Source of the DNA: Aquimarina algicola
GTDB lineage: Bacteria; Bacteroidota; Bacteroidia; Flavobacteriales; Flavobacteriaceae
DNA: 64,000 nt
Direction of reading: 5' to 3'
NCBI RefSeq assembly: GCF_006443095.1
Contig: NZ_VFWZ01000009.1
Location: 62,001-126,000, forward strand
Numbering within the stretch: the first letter of the stretch is position 1; each line of letters opens with the position of its first letter. The notes under the pieces were generated by a model. That model was not told the DNA's origin, did not search any database, and saw only the letters and a list, made by a program, of their open reading frames with translations. Of the stretch, positions 24,556 to 33,246 are shown piece by piece. The position numbers and the translations under genes are program-made.

Positions 24556-25743
24556 TTATTTGAATCGGTAGTTAACAATGATATTTTTTAGTTTGTTTTT
24601 TAAATCTTCACCAGAATCATAGACCATCTGTTCATTAGTAGGAAAAGAAACAGCTCTTAAACCTATAAAATCTAATAAGTTATCATCTAGAGCTCTTTTA
24701 TCACCATTATAATTTGCATATACATGTTGAAAAACATACTCGCTAGATATAGGAAAAGTTTCTAATAATTGTCTTGTTCTTAGGTTTTTATATTTAACAT
24801 TTCCTCTGACATTTACCGCTTTAAACTGTGTAAATTCATAATATTCACATTTTACGGTAACCATTTTATCTACTTTTACTTTTTCTCCTTTATCATCAAT
24901 TACGATTTCATCATTCTCGTCCAAAAGATACTCCCAACCATCCTTTACGATTCTTTCTTTTTGTAATTGGCGCTCTTTTACCTGTTCTGGAGAAATATTG
25001 ATTTCTCTTAATGAAACTTCCATCGCATAATCATAATTGATAGATTTTTGTGACTTACTGTGATAAACAGTCCAAAGATCATCAAGGCCATATGTTCCAA
25101 AATTAAGTAAATCACTCTCTAATCTTCGAGGGATGATAACGTTGGTATTATTAGTCATCGAAACTTTTACAAAGTCTGTTCCTTTTTGATGTGCTTCGTC
25201 TATCATAGATCTGGTATCACGATAATTAGGGGTGATTTTATCTAGATATACCAAATCATCATATACAACTCTATAATCTTGTTTTCTTTGTGCAGTAGAC
25301 AACATTTTTTTTGCACTGTTATACAGATAATCAGACAGTTTTTCTTTGGTACTTAATATTTTTTGATCATAATTATTAAGTACAAAGTTTGCATTACGAC
25401 CTTGTTCAGTAATATAAAGAGGCAACAAGGGTTTGATACGTTCCTGTCTTTTTTTTAGAGATACATAAGTATTATATATTTTATCCAAATTAGCCGGATT
25501 ACCTTCATTTTCTAGATAGGTAACAGCGTTTTGATCTCTTTCTACAACCTTAACAAAAGCTTCTTCAAGCATCAAAATGTAAGGTTGTTTACCTTTCTTA
25601 TTTTTATTTGTCTTGAGTTTATTTAAGGCAATATTAATTGCTTGATCATAATTTCCTGTATTAAGTGCTTTCTCAGTCTTTTTTACACTGCTACAGGAAT
25701 AGCATATTGCTAAAATAAAAACGAATAGTAGTTGTTTTTGCAT
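24556..25743 (-). CDS. Hypothetical lipoprotein with TPR-like start
   Basis: A 395-residue lipoprotein: lipobox in the first 20 residues (ILAICYSCSS), so it is probably anchored in a membrane facing the periplasm or outside. The first part (about 20-130) has helical repeats resembling tetratricopeptide units: EKALNTGNYDQAINIALNKL is a clear one. The rest, about 200-395, is a Lys/Asp-rich beta region that includes LDENDEIVIDDKGEKVKVD (about 280-298). I do not recognise the family, but similar proteins are common in flavobacteria. It is a single-gene transcript between the ter terminator and the fumarylacetoacetase terminator. Confidence 0.75.
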   Translation of the reverse strand: MQKQLLFVFILAICYSCSSVKKTEKALNTGNYDQAINIALNKLKTNKNKKGKQPYILMLEEAFVKVVERDQNAVTYLENEGNPANLDKIYNTYVSLKKRQERIKPLLPLYITEQGRNANFVLNNYDQKILSTKEKLSDYLYNSAKKMLSTAQRKQDYRVVYDDLVYLDKITPNYRDTRSMIDEAHQKGTDFVKVSMTNNTNVIIPRRLESDLLNFGTYGLDDLWTVYHSKSQKSINYDYAMEVSLREINISPEQVKERQLQKERIVKDGWEYLLDENDEIVIDDKGEKVKVDKMVTVKCEYYEFTQFKAVNVRGNVKYKNLRTRQLLETFPISSEYVFQHVYANYNGDKRALDDNLLDFIGLRAVSFPTNEQMVYDSGEDLKNKLKNIIVNYRFK

Positions 25744-25798
25744 ATTGATGGTATTATAGTTCTAGTAGTATCTTAGGGCAATTTTGATGCCAAAAGAT

Positions 25799-25830
25799 AT
25801 AAAAAAACCTCGAAATAATCATTTCGAGGT
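25799..25830 (-). terminator. Intrinsic terminator after fahA
   Basis: ACCTCGAAAT at 25806-25815 pairs with its complement at 25820-25829; on the minus strand it is followed by a run of seven T. It lies 21 nt past the fumarylacetoacetase stop. Confidence 0.85.
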
Positions 25831-25850
25831 CTAAAAAATAGATGATTGCT

Positions 25851-27131
25851 TTACTTTTTAAAGACAGGAAGAAGTTTTGTAGAAACCTCTCCAAATCCTA
25901 TTCTTACGTTCTTATTTTTACAATACCCTCTCATGATTACAGTATCATTATCGTCTATAAATTTACGGCTTCCTCCGGATTTTAATTGTACCGGTTTTTC
26001 TCCTCTCCAACTCAATTCTAGCATAGATCCATAAGAATCAGGAGTAGGTCCTGATATGGTACCGCTACCCATCATATCTCCAGAATTTACAGGACAACCA
26101 TTAATAGTATGGTGAGCCAATTGTTGTGCCATATTCCAATACATATATTTGAAATTGGTTTTACAAACAATAGTTTCTTCTTCTTTTTCTGGTTGTATAG
26201 ATACTTCAAGATTAATATCAAAGCTCTTATCTCCTTCATATTGAAGATAAGAAAATTGTTCTTTTATAGGTTTTGGGCTTTTAACTCTAAAAGGTTCTAA
26301 AGCATCTAAAGTAACAATCCAAGGTGACATCGAGGAAGCAAAGTTTTTTCCTAAAAATGGTCCAAGTGGCACATATTCCCACTTTTGTAAATCTCTAGCA
26401 CTCCAATCATTAAAAAGAACTAATCCAAAAATATAATCTTCGGCTTCTTCTATAGGGATTGGTTCTCCCAAGGCATTGGCATCTGTTGTTATAAAAGCCA
26501 TTTCGAGTTCAAAATCAACCAATCTTGATGGTCCAAATATTGGATCTTTTGCCCCATTAGTCAATTTTTGACCTTGCGGTCTGTGAACAGGTATTCCCGA
26601 AGGAACAATAGAGCTACTACGACCATGATATCCTATTGGCATATGTAACCAATTTGGTAATAATGCATTTTCCGGATCTCTAAACATTTTTCCAACATTG
26701 GTCGCATGTTCAATACTACTATAGAAATCGGTATAATCTCCAATTCGTATAGGAAGCTGCATTTCAATTTCTTCTAAGGTAAAAAGTACTATTTTTTTAT
26801 GCTCTTCATTATTTTTAAGGGTATCATTATTAGCATCAAAAATTTCAGCGATTTTATTACGAACAAGTCTCCACGTCTTTTTTCCATCAGAGATAAAGTC
26901 ATTGAGAGAATCTTGTAGAAAAATATCATCTGTGAGCGGGATACCTTCAAAATAACCAAGTTGATGTAGTGCTCCAAGATCAATAGCTGTATCTCCGATT
27001 CGTGTACCTATTGTTATAATATCATCTCGTGTTAAAAACACCCCAAAAGGAATATTCTGTATAGGGAAATCAGTATTAGAAGGGGTTTTGATCCACGTTT
27101 TTCTATCAGGATTATTTGCAGTTATGGGCAT
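25851..27131 (-). CDS. fahA: Fumarylacetoacetase
   Basis: Last step of tyrosine and homogentisate breakdown: cleaves fumarylacetoacetate to fumarate and acetoacetate, needing Mg2+ or Ca2+. At 426 residues it is normal length. The N-terminal SH3-like domain (about 1-115) precedes the catalytic fold. Active-site segments include DFYSSIEHATNVGKMFR (about 138-154, catalytic His and metal Asp), YHGRSSSIVPSG (about 171-182) and FELEMAFI (metal Glu). The C-terminal GDMMGSGTISGP is near 352-363. The start codon follows an AT-rich leader; a -7-like box lies at 27168-27175 (minus strand TATATTTG) but without a matching -33. Other homogentisate-pathway genes are not in this window. Confidence 0.95.
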   Translation of the reverse strand: MPITANNPDRKTWIKTPSNTDFPIQNIPFGVFLTRDDIITIGTRIGDTAIDLGALHQLGYFEGIPLTDDIFLQDSLNDFISDGKKTWRLVRNKIAEIFDANNDTLKNNEEHKKIVLFTLEEIEMQLPIRIGDYTDFYSSIEHATNVGKMFRDPENALLPNWLHMPIGYHGRSSSIVPSGIPVHRPQGQKLTNGAKDPIFGPSRLVDFELEMAFITTDANALGEPIPIEEAEDYIFGLVLFNDWSARDLQKWEYVPLGPFLGKNFASSMSPWIVTLDALEPFRVKSPKPIKEQFSYLQYEGDKSFDINLEVSIQPEKEEETIVCKTNFKYMYWNMAQQLAHHTINGCPVNSGDMMGSGTISGPTPDSYGSMLELSWRGEKPVQLKSGGSRKFIDDNDTVIMRGYCKNKNVRIGFGEVSTKLLPVFKK

Positions 27132-27495
27132 TATCGTTTTTTTTAGTTATTAGATGATTAGCTTGACCAAATATATAATATTCGAACGTTTAAAAGTTTT
27201 TTAATTTGTGAAAAATAATTAAAAAAGTAATTACATAGGATATAGAACTCTTTCGAATATAAAATTTTTATTCGATAATCAAAGTAGTAAAGGTTTTAAG
27301 GCTTGCCGTTAGACTTTGAAAATATGTATTGTTCAAGCTGAGGTATTAACTATTCTATCATATTTTATGTTTTAGACGATAAATCATCTATCTATAATCG
27401 CTGTGAACAAGTTGTTTATATTTATTAGGGTTTGTTTAAGGAAATATAAGGAACGGATTTCCTATTTTTGCGTTTTATTAACAAATTAAGATTAC
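27132..27495. other. Divergent promoter region between fahA and glyA
   Basis: This 364-base stretch has no gene that I can support. It holds a -7-like box for fahA (27168-27175, minus strand) and one for glyA (TATTTTTG at 27463-27470, 26 nt before its ATG). Neither has a TTG at the usual -33 distance. No riboswitch or long repeat was recognised. Confidence 0.55.
27463..27470 (+). promoter_or_regulatory. Candidate -7 box of glyA
   Basis: TATTTTTG matches TAnnTTTG 26-33 nt upstream of the glyA ATG. A TTG at 27432-27434 is 28 bp away, longer than the usual 17-23. Confidence 0.45.
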
Positions 27496-28770
27496 ATGCA
27501 ACGCGACAAACAAATTTTTGATTTGATTCAAGAAGAAAAAGAACGTCAAATCAATGGCTTAGAACTTATTGCTTCAGAAAATTTTGTAAGTGAACAAGTA
27601 ATGGAAGCCGCAGGTTCAGTATTAACTAATAAATATGCAGAGGGATATCCGGGAAAACGTTATTATGGAGGCTGTGCGGTAGTAGATATTGTAGAACAAA
27701 TTGCAATAGATCGTGCCAAAGAATTGTTTGGAGCAGCATATGCAAATGTGCAACCTCATTCAGGTTCGCAAGCTAATACTGCTGTATATCATGCTTGTCT
27801 TAAACCAGGAGACAAAATCCTTGGGTTTGATCTTTCCCATGGTGGACATTTGACTCATGGTTCTCCGGTCAATTTTTCTGGTAAATTGTATACTCCTGTT
27901 TTTTATGGAGTTGAAAAAGAGACAGGAACATTAAATTATGATAAAATACAAGAAATAGCTACTAAAGAAAAGCCACAATTGATTATTGCCGGTGCTTCTG
28001 CTTATTCTAGAGAAATTGATTACAAAAGATTTAGAGAAATAGCAGATAGTGTAGGAGCGATCCTTTTGGCAGACATTGCACACCCGGCAGGTTTGATAGC
28101 AAAAGGAGTTATTGCAGACCCTGTACCTCATTGTCATGTGGTTACAACAACAACACATAAAACGCTAAGAGGCCCCAGAGGAGGACTAATCCTGATGGGT
28201 AAAGATTTTGAAAATCCATTCGGGATTACTTTGAAAAATGGAAAAAAACGTATGATGTCTTCTCTTTTTGACAGTGCTGTATTTCCTGGTAATCAAGGTG
28301 GGCCATTAGAACATATTATTGCTGCAAAAGCTATAGCTTTCAAAGAAGCACTAAGCGATGAGTTTTTACATTATATCATTCAGGTAAAGAAAAATGCTGC
28401 AGTAATGGCAGAAGCTTTTGTGAAAAAAGGATATGAAGTAATTTCTGGAGGTACCGATAATCATATGATGTTAATCGATTTGCGTAATAAAAATGTAACA
28501 GGAAAACAGGCAGAAGAAGCATTGGGAGTTGCAGATATTACAGTTAATAAAAATATGGTACCTTTTGATGATAAGTCTCCTTTTGTGACTTCAGGTATTC
28601 GTATTGGAGTTTCTGCAGTAACGACAAGGGGTCTTAAAGAAGAAGATATGATACAAATTGTTGAATTGATCGATAGAGTAATTACAAATGTTGAAGATGA
28701 AGATGCATTACATCATATTGCTGATGAAGTAAATGCTATGATGGCAGATAAACCTCTATTCACAAAATAG
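27496..28770 (+). CDS. glyA: Serine hydroxymethyltransferase
   Basis: PLP enzyme that converts serine and tetrahydrofolate to glycine and methylene-tetrahydrofolate, the main one-carbon source. 424 residues, full length. Conserved parts include ELIASENFVSEQVMEA (about 22-37), YAEGYPGKRYYGG (about 47-59) and HSGSQANTAVY (about 92-102). The PLP-binding lysine lies in VTTTTHKTLRGPRGG (about 216-230). The C-terminal domain contains GGTDNHMMLIDL and SGIRIGVSAVTTRG. It is the first rightward gene after the fahA promoter region and is probably monocistronic. Translation starts at the ATG giving MQRDKQIFDLI. Confidence 0.97.
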   Translation: MQRDKQIFDLIQEEKERQINGLELIASENFVSEQVMEAAGSVLTNKYAEGYPGKRYYGGCAVVDIVEQIAIDRAKELFGAAYANVQPHSGSQANTAVYHACLKPGDKILGFDLSHGGHLTHGSPVNFSGKLYTPVFYGVEKETGTLNYDKIQEIATKEKPQLIIAGASAYSREIDYKRFREIADSVGAILLADIAHPAGLIAKGVIADPVPHCHVVTTTTHKTLRGPRGGLILMGKDFENPFGITLKNGKKRMMSSLFDSAVFPGNQGGPLEHIIAAKAIAFKEALSDEFLHYIIQVKKNAAVMAEAFVKKGYEVISGGTDNHMMLIDLRNKNVTGKQAEEALGVADITVNKNMVPFDDKSPFVTSGIRIGVSAVTTRGLKEEDMIQIVELIDRVITNVEDEDALHHIADEVNAMMADKPLFTK

Positions 28771-28863
28771 AATTTCTTAATCTTTATATATTAAAACGTA
28801 TTATCTTTTGCTAAAGCTGGATAGTGCGTTTTTTTGGCTTTAATAATTAATTCATTATTTATA

Positions 28864-30000
28864 ATGAAACATAAAATCTTAAGATATACCAAACGTATGT
28901 TATTCATAATTGCAATCTTATTCGGTGTATTGCTACTAACAGCAATTGTTTTTATCAATTTTAGTCCTCAGTTTGGAGGTACTCCAGACAAAGAACAGAA
29001 AAAAATATACTCGCAGTCTGATAATTTTGAAGACGGTAAATTCATTATAAGAACCCCAATAAGTACTTCAGAAAACAGATGGGAAGCTATACAAAAAGTT
29101 TTTAAAAAGAAAACTCATCAAAGACCTTTAAAAGAAATAGAACCTTTGGTTTTGGATTCTACTGCTATTACAAGTTATTCTAGTGACGAAACAAAAGTAA
29201 CATGGTTTGGACATTCTACTTTTCTTTTACAGATGCAAGGCGCAACTATTCTTTTAGATCCTATGCTAGGAGATTATGCTTCTCCGCTACCTATTAACAT
29301 GACAAAAAGGTTTAATACAAAATTACCTATTGCTATAGAGAAGTTACCTTTCATAGATTTTGTAATTTTTTCTCACGATCATTATGATCATTTAGATTAT
29401 TCAACAATTAAAAAAATAAAGGATAATGTAGGTAAGTTTTTTGTACCTCTTGGTTTAAGTGCGCACTTGACTTCCTGGGGAGTTGAGAAAGAAAAAATAG
29501 AAGAATTAGATTGGTGGGATATGACAAGTTTTGGTGATATTCAACTTGTTTGTACACCTGCTATTCATTTTTCTGGCAGAGGGTTGTTTGATCAAGGGGC
29601 AACTTTATGGGCTTCTTGGGTTATTAAGGGGAAAAATGATAAGATCTATTTTAGCGGTGATAGTGGTTATGGAAACCATTTTAAAACTATCGGAGATAAA
29701 TATGGGCCATTTGATCTGGTTCTGATGGAATGTGGACAGTACGATAAAGACTGGAAAAATATCCATATGTTCCCCGAAGAAACAGTACAAGCAGCTGTAG
29801 ATGTTAAGGGAGAAGTATTGGTTCCTATACACTGGGGAAGTTTTAAGCTGGCTAATCATATATGGACTGACCCTATTGAACGAGTTGTGAAAAAAGCACA
29901 AGAACTTAACATTAATATTAGCACTCCTAGAATAGGAGAGACTATTATCATTCATCATAAAACATATCCAGAAACGCGGTGGTGGGTAAATTATGATTAG
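28864..30000 (+). CDS. Membrane-anchored MBL-fold hydrolase, NAPE-PLD/UlaG-like
   Basis: A metallo-beta-lactamase-fold hydrolase of 378 residues from the ATG at 28864 (an in-frame start 30 nt earlier would only add non-conserved residues). An N-terminal membrane span (about 12-33, LFIIAILFGVLLLTAIVFI) anchors it, with the enzyme probably outside the cytoplasm. Then follow TWFGHSTFLLQ near 117-127, ILLDPMLGDY near 133-142 and the metal motif H-x-H-x-D-H in SHDHYDHLDY near 175-184. YFSGDSGYG near 262-270 and PIHWGSF near 319-325 supply further metal ligands. Such enzymes hydrolyse phosphodiesters of N-acyl phosphatidylethanolamine or related compounds; substrate here is unknown. Confidence 0.88.
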   Translation: MKHKILRYTKRMLFIIAILFGVLLLTAIVFINFSPQFGGTPDKEQKKIYSQSDNFEDGKFIIRTPISTSENRWEAIQKVFKKKTHQRPLKEIEPLVLDSTAITSYSSDETKVTWFGHSTFLLQMQGATILLDPMLGDYASPLPINMTKRFNTKLPIAIEKLPFIDFVIFSHDHYDHLDYSTIKKIKDNVGKFFVPLGLSAHLTSWGVEKEKIEELDWWDMTSFGDIQLVCTPAIHFSGRGLFDQGATLWASWVIKGKNDKIYFSGDSGYGNHFKTIGDKYGPFDLVLMECGQYDKDWKNIHMFPEETVQAAVDVKGEVLVPIHWGSFKLANHIWTDPIERVVKKAQELNINISTPRIGETIIIHHKTYPETRWWVNYD

Positions 30001-30038
30001 AACTTATTTTGCTTGATGAATGATACTCCTGTAAATCA

Positions 30039-30572
30039 TTACCTTGAAATTGAATAAAGGACACAATTTTTTAAGGCACTATACTTAAGTAATTTAGGAT
30101 GTTCAAACGTTTTGAGGAATTTCATCCCAATTTTTTTCATGATAGCCTCTGATTTAGTATTTATTTCTGGTGCTACAGCGTAAATGGTCTTTAATTTAAG
30201 CGTATTAAAGGCAAAATCTATACATGCTATCGCCCCTTCGGTTGCGTATCCTTTATTCCAACTATTTTTATGTAATCTCCAGCCAATATCTACAAATCTA
30301 TCAATATCATCAAAATATGTCTGCTCGCATATCCCTATAAAACCAATACATGTCTGAGTTTCTATAACTTCTACTGCAAAATAACAAAATCCTGTTTCGT
30401 CAAACATCTCTTGCATTCTGAAGATAAAATCTCTTGTGTCTTTTCTGGAAGGTTTAAATGGAAAAAATTCCATGACCTGATCATCGTTATTGATCTCTGT
30501 TAATATTTCTAAATCATCAATACTCCAGTTTCTAAATCCTAATCTTTGAGATCTGAAAATATAATTGTCCAT
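30039..30572 (-). CDS. GNAT family N-acetyltransferase, RimJ/RimL type
   Basis: A 177-residue acetyl-CoA-dependent acetyltransferase. It starts with FRSQRLGFRNWSIDDLE (about 5-21), typical of the RimJ/RimL subgroup. The acetyl-CoA-binding segment is DIGWRLHKNSWNKGYATEG (about 95-113), in which the pyrophosphate loop Q/R-x-x-G-x-G/A is N-x-G-Y-A. KIGMKFLKTFEHPKL near the C-terminus is the usual last strand and helix. The acceptor (ribosomal protein, amino acid or small molecule) is unknown. It converges with the MBL hydrolase gene (38-nt gap) and is followed upstream by a separate small transcript. Confidence 0.88.
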   Translation of the reverse strand: MDNYIFRSQRLGFRNWSIDDLEILTEINNDDQVMEFFPFKPSRKDTRDFIFRMQEMFDETGFCYFAVEVIETQTCIGFIGICEQTYFDDIDRFVDIGWRLHKNSWNKGYATEGAIACIDFAFNTLKLKTIYAVAPEINTKSEAIMKKIGMKFLKTFEHPKLLKYSALKNCVLYSISR

Positions 30573-30606
30573 GTAGTATACTATTAGAAAATATTTAATA
30601 AATTAT

Positions 30607-30886
30607 TTAGTGATCAGTATCGAACATCTTTGGGATTTCGGGCACAAGTCTATTACCTTCCCAACGTAATTCAATTTCGAGAGTTTTAGTTTCTACCCAA
30701 TTTACATCTTGATCAACAATCTCACTTTCTTCTCTTTTAAATATGATTCTGCCTTTTATACCATTATCATCATCTGGAAAAGTTAATGATTCTTCTGACC
30801 AATGTGGAGCATCTGCACTTTTTCCAAATCGAACTGCTGTAATTAGCTTTGTACCTGTATTAAATAAATAAAACCACCATTATTAG
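30607..30886 (-). pseudogene. Out-of-frame 3' part of the SH3-domain gene
   Basis: In the -1 frame relative to the SH3-domain gene, an open stretch of about 85 codons runs from near 30886 to a TAA at 30607-30609. It encodes a convincing protein segment: FNTGTKLITAVRFGKSAD, APHWSEESLTFPDDDNGIKG, then a strand pattern ending PEIPKMFDTDH. It has no ATG, GTG or TTG near its beginning, so it is not a gene by itself, and it joins smoothly to the preceding frame if one T is added in the TTTATTTA tract (minus strand) around 30862-30873. It is therefore the displaced C-terminus of the gene at 30843-31436. Confidence 0.8.
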
Positions 30887-31436
30887 CAAAAGGATCAATA
30901 GGCATGTATTCTATCAAAAGCATATTTTTTATAGATTCTAGTCCTTTATTATCGTATGATTTTATAGAAAAATGTGTATTGAAGAACTCAGTTTCATTCT
31001 CTATATATGTTTTAGAATTCTCTAGAAGTCTGGTTTGTAAATAAAATCGTTCTCCTTGTACTTTGACTGCGATTAGATAGGTAGAATTGTTAAATGAAGT
31101 TTTGTGGATTGCAATTAGCCCTCCCAGAATATATCCTGTAGTGCTCTTATATTTAATTTTATACCAGGGTGAGTCTAAACCGTTATATTTTTGGGATTGA
31201 TCTGTTTTTTCTAGAATTGTGATTTGAGTTCCTATTTTTAATAAATCAATAACCTCAGATTGCGTATTAGGAGCAGTTCTTAATTTGACGTTATCGCCAT
31301 ATAAATAAACAATTTGATTTTCTGTAAAATTATGATTTGGTTCGAATATCTCCTCTTGACTGTACAGAACTCTAAAACCTAAAAAAAAGATCAGAATACA
31401 AGCTTTTTGGCAAATATTGAATTGATACAGACTCAT
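30843..31436 (-). CDS. Secreted SH3-domain protein, C-terminus lost by frameshift
   Basis: The N-terminal portion as read, 197 residues. A hydrophobic leader at about residues 10-26 ends LYSQ, so it is exported. An SH3_3-type bacterial domain follows (about 43-105): VYLYGDNVKLRTAPNTQ, VIDLLKIGTQITILE, then SPWYKIKYKSTTGYILGGLIA, the usual strand pattern. The rest (about 110-190) is an unassigned beta region. The reading frame ends IYLIQVQS, right where the -1 frame takes over with coding-like sequence to 30607, so a full protein of about 280 residues would be expected. A natural deletion of one T or an assembly error would explain it. The heptamer at the junction is not a good slippery site. 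Confidence 0.75.
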   Translation of the reverse strand: MSLYQFNICQKACILIFFLGFRVLYSQEEIFEPNHNFTENQIVYLYGDNVKLRTAPNTQSEVIDLLKIGTQITILEKTDQSQKYNGLDSPWYKIKYKSTTGYILGGLIAIHKTSFNNSTYLIAVKVQGERFYLQTRLLENSKTYIENETEFFNTHFSIKSYDNKGLESIKNMLLIEYMPIDPFANNGGFIYLIQVQS

Positions 31437-31447
31437 TTTTTTGATTT

Positions 31448-32998
31448 TTAATTCTCAAACGCAACACTTTCATATGCCCCAATATCAGGAGCACTAGTGT
31501 TTCTTGGAATTCCTAATATATCTGAATCGATAGTTGGAATAGAAGCTTGGCCATTAGCAGCCGATTTTTCTCCTATATTTAGAAGGTTATCAAATGGCGC
31601 TTGAAAATCAGGATCTTCATTGAATATCATATTTTCAAAAATAAGAGCGTTGCTAAAATCATATAATGGATTATCCTGAAATTCATTTTGTGGATCATCG
31701 AATTGAAGCAAACAATTTTTGAAAGAGAAGTTAAAGGCAGTACCATTTACTCTACTAAATAATAATTCTCTGGATTGGCTTCCAAAAATGATACAATTTG
31801 TAAAATTAGCAGATAATAAATCTGCGGTAACAACTTCAGATTCATTTACAATTAGATTGTTATCAATCAAAACCGCGGGAAACTCTCTAAAACCGGTTCC
31901 TATACTAGAATAATTTGTAAATGTACAATGATTAAAGTCGTAGGTTCCACCCAGAGAACAATTTAGAGCCACTTGTCCTGCATTATTGATGACTATATTT
32001 TCTCCGGATACATTACCGGTTCTTGCTAGCAGACCAACATTAGAACTATTGTAAATTTGGGTATTCTTTATTGTTAGCGTAGGCGTCGTACTACCATCAT
32101 TAGAGTCCATAAATATACCAACAGTAGCATTTTTGATAGTAGCATGATTGATACTATGACCAGTGCTACCGGCAGTGAGCCAAATCGTACCCCATTGTCC
32201 GGGAACATCACTAAATGCACTTTCTAATCGATCACCTTCAAAAATAACTTCATTTTCCATACGTTTCGGATCAGAGCTTACTTCTCCATTAACAACTAGA
32301 CTTCCTTCATTAGCAACAATAATTCCGGATTCAGCATGAAAATGTATCCTTGCACCAGCATCAATAGTAAGTGTTTTTCCATTTGGTACTGCTGCATATC
32401 CATAAATCACATAGGGTTTTTCGTTGGTAAAGTTGAGTTCATCATCATCTAATAAAAAACCTTCGATTCTAATTTCGTTATCTTCATTGTCTAGTCCCAA
32501 TGTTATGGTTTCTACAGTACCAGTCATTGCATCACGTGACGGAAATAAAAATACAGCATCTTTAATTAAGGTTACTAAGTCTACATCTTGCTGATTACTT
32601 CCTATATCAAATAAAATTCTATCTGTGTATAAAAATTCGGTATCTGTGGTTTGATCAGTAATATCAGTAGTTGTCTCTACAAAAACAAAAATACTATCCT
32701 TTGCAAGTACCTGTATATTTTCAAAAGATTTTCCCGGTATCCCATCTACATTAAGTCTATAATTAGAGATCTCGCCACGTTCTAATGTAATGGTAGGAAT
32801 AGTAAAGTCATCATCAGTGCGGTTATAAATTTTAAAGCTATAAGTACTTGAGCCAATATTTGTAAAAATAGTATCCAAAAACAAGGTATCAGTAGAAAAT
32901 TCTAAATTCCCTACACTTGGTCTAGACTCAAAATCATTACGACAAGAACTCCATAAAACAATAATGATAATGAGAAAAATTGTAGATAAATAGCGCAT
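31448..32998 (-). CDS. Lipoprotein with right-handed beta-helix (choice-of-anchor type)
   Basis: A 516-residue surface lipoprotein: signal peptide with lipobox (IIIIVLWSSCRND, Cys at residue 19). Residues about 30-200 form immunoglobulin-like beta domains (STYSFKIYNRTDDDFTI). From about 200 to 480 a right-handed parallel beta-helix is evident, with repeating short strands and Asn ladders such as GTIWLTAGSTGHSINHATI and GENIVINNAGQVALNCS. It ends with DIGAYESV, a motif found at the C-terminus of many choice-of-anchor Q-type beta-helix proteins. Such proteins may bind polysaccharide, but no catalytic residues can be named. It is followed 11 nt downstream by the SH3-domain gene, so the two are likely cotranscribed. 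Confidence 0.82.
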   Translation of the reverse strand: MRYLSTIFLIIIIVLWSSCRNDFESRPSVGNLEFSTDTLFLDTIFTNIGSSTYSFKIYNRTDDDFTIPTITLERGEISNYRLNVDGIPGKSFENIQVLAKDSIFVFVETTTDITDQTTDTEFLYTDRILFDIGSNQQDVDLVTLIKDAVFLFPSRDAMTGTVETITLGLDNEDNEIRIEGFLLDDDELNFTNEKPYVIYGYAAVPNGKTLTIDAGARIHFHAESGIIVANEGSLVVNGEVSSDPKRMENEVIFEGDRLESAFSDVPGQWGTIWLTAGSTGHSINHATIKNATVGIFMDSNDGSTTPTLTIKNTQIYNSSNVGLLARTGNVSGENIVINNAGQVALNCSLGGTYDFNHCTFTNYSSIGTGFREFPAVLIDNNLIVNESEVVTADLLSANFTNCIIFGSQSRELLFSRVNGTAFNFSFKNCLLQFDDPQNEFQDNPLYDFSNALIFENMIFNEDPDFQAPFDNLLNIGEKSAANGQASIPTIDSDILGIPRNTSAPDIGAYESVAFEN

Positions 32999-33122
32999 CT
33001 ATTAAGAAAAAAGCTTTGTATGTTAAAAAAAGAACTAATAAAACCGATGCATCCATTAGCACGATCTTGTTAGCTTTAACTAAAGTATAATTTTTAAAGT
33101 ATTCCCAGCATTGTTTTTTCAT
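32937..33122 (-). CDS. Possible small membrane protein upstream of the beta-helix gene
   Basis: A 61-codon ORF (MKKQCWEYFKNYTLVKANK) with a hydrophobic stretch at about residues 26-52 that could span the membrane. Its last 62 bases overlap the start of the beta-helix lipoprotein in another frame, which is unusual. The non-overlapping first 41 residues have reasonable protein composition. It may instead be chance, so this is a low-confidence call. Confidence 0.3.
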   Translation of the reverse strand: MKKQCWEYFKNYTLVKANKIVLMDASVLLVLFLTYKAFFLIDALFIYNFSHYHYCFMEFLS

Positions 33123-33201
33123 AAAAATTTGATGATACCTTAAAAATTTCTTCTTTGTATAATTATTTATTAATTACTATCGAAAATTCTTTCAATACCT
33201 T

Positions 33202-33209
33202 TAACTTTG
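33202..33209 (+). promoter_or_regulatory. Candidate -7 box of the dihydrolipoyl dehydrogenase gene
   Basis: TAACTTTG matches TAnnTTTG 38 nt upstream of the ATG at 33247. No TTG occurs at the right -33 distance. Confidence 0.45.
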
Positions 33210-33246
33210 TTAATTAAATTTAATAAGCACAACATAATAATTTATT

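Noticed and set aside
30862..30873. Programmed -1 frameshift in the SH3 gene
   Set aside because: The TTATTTA tract is not a standard X-XXY-YYZ slippery heptamer in the right frame, and no pseudoknot-like stem was seen after it, so an indel is more likely.
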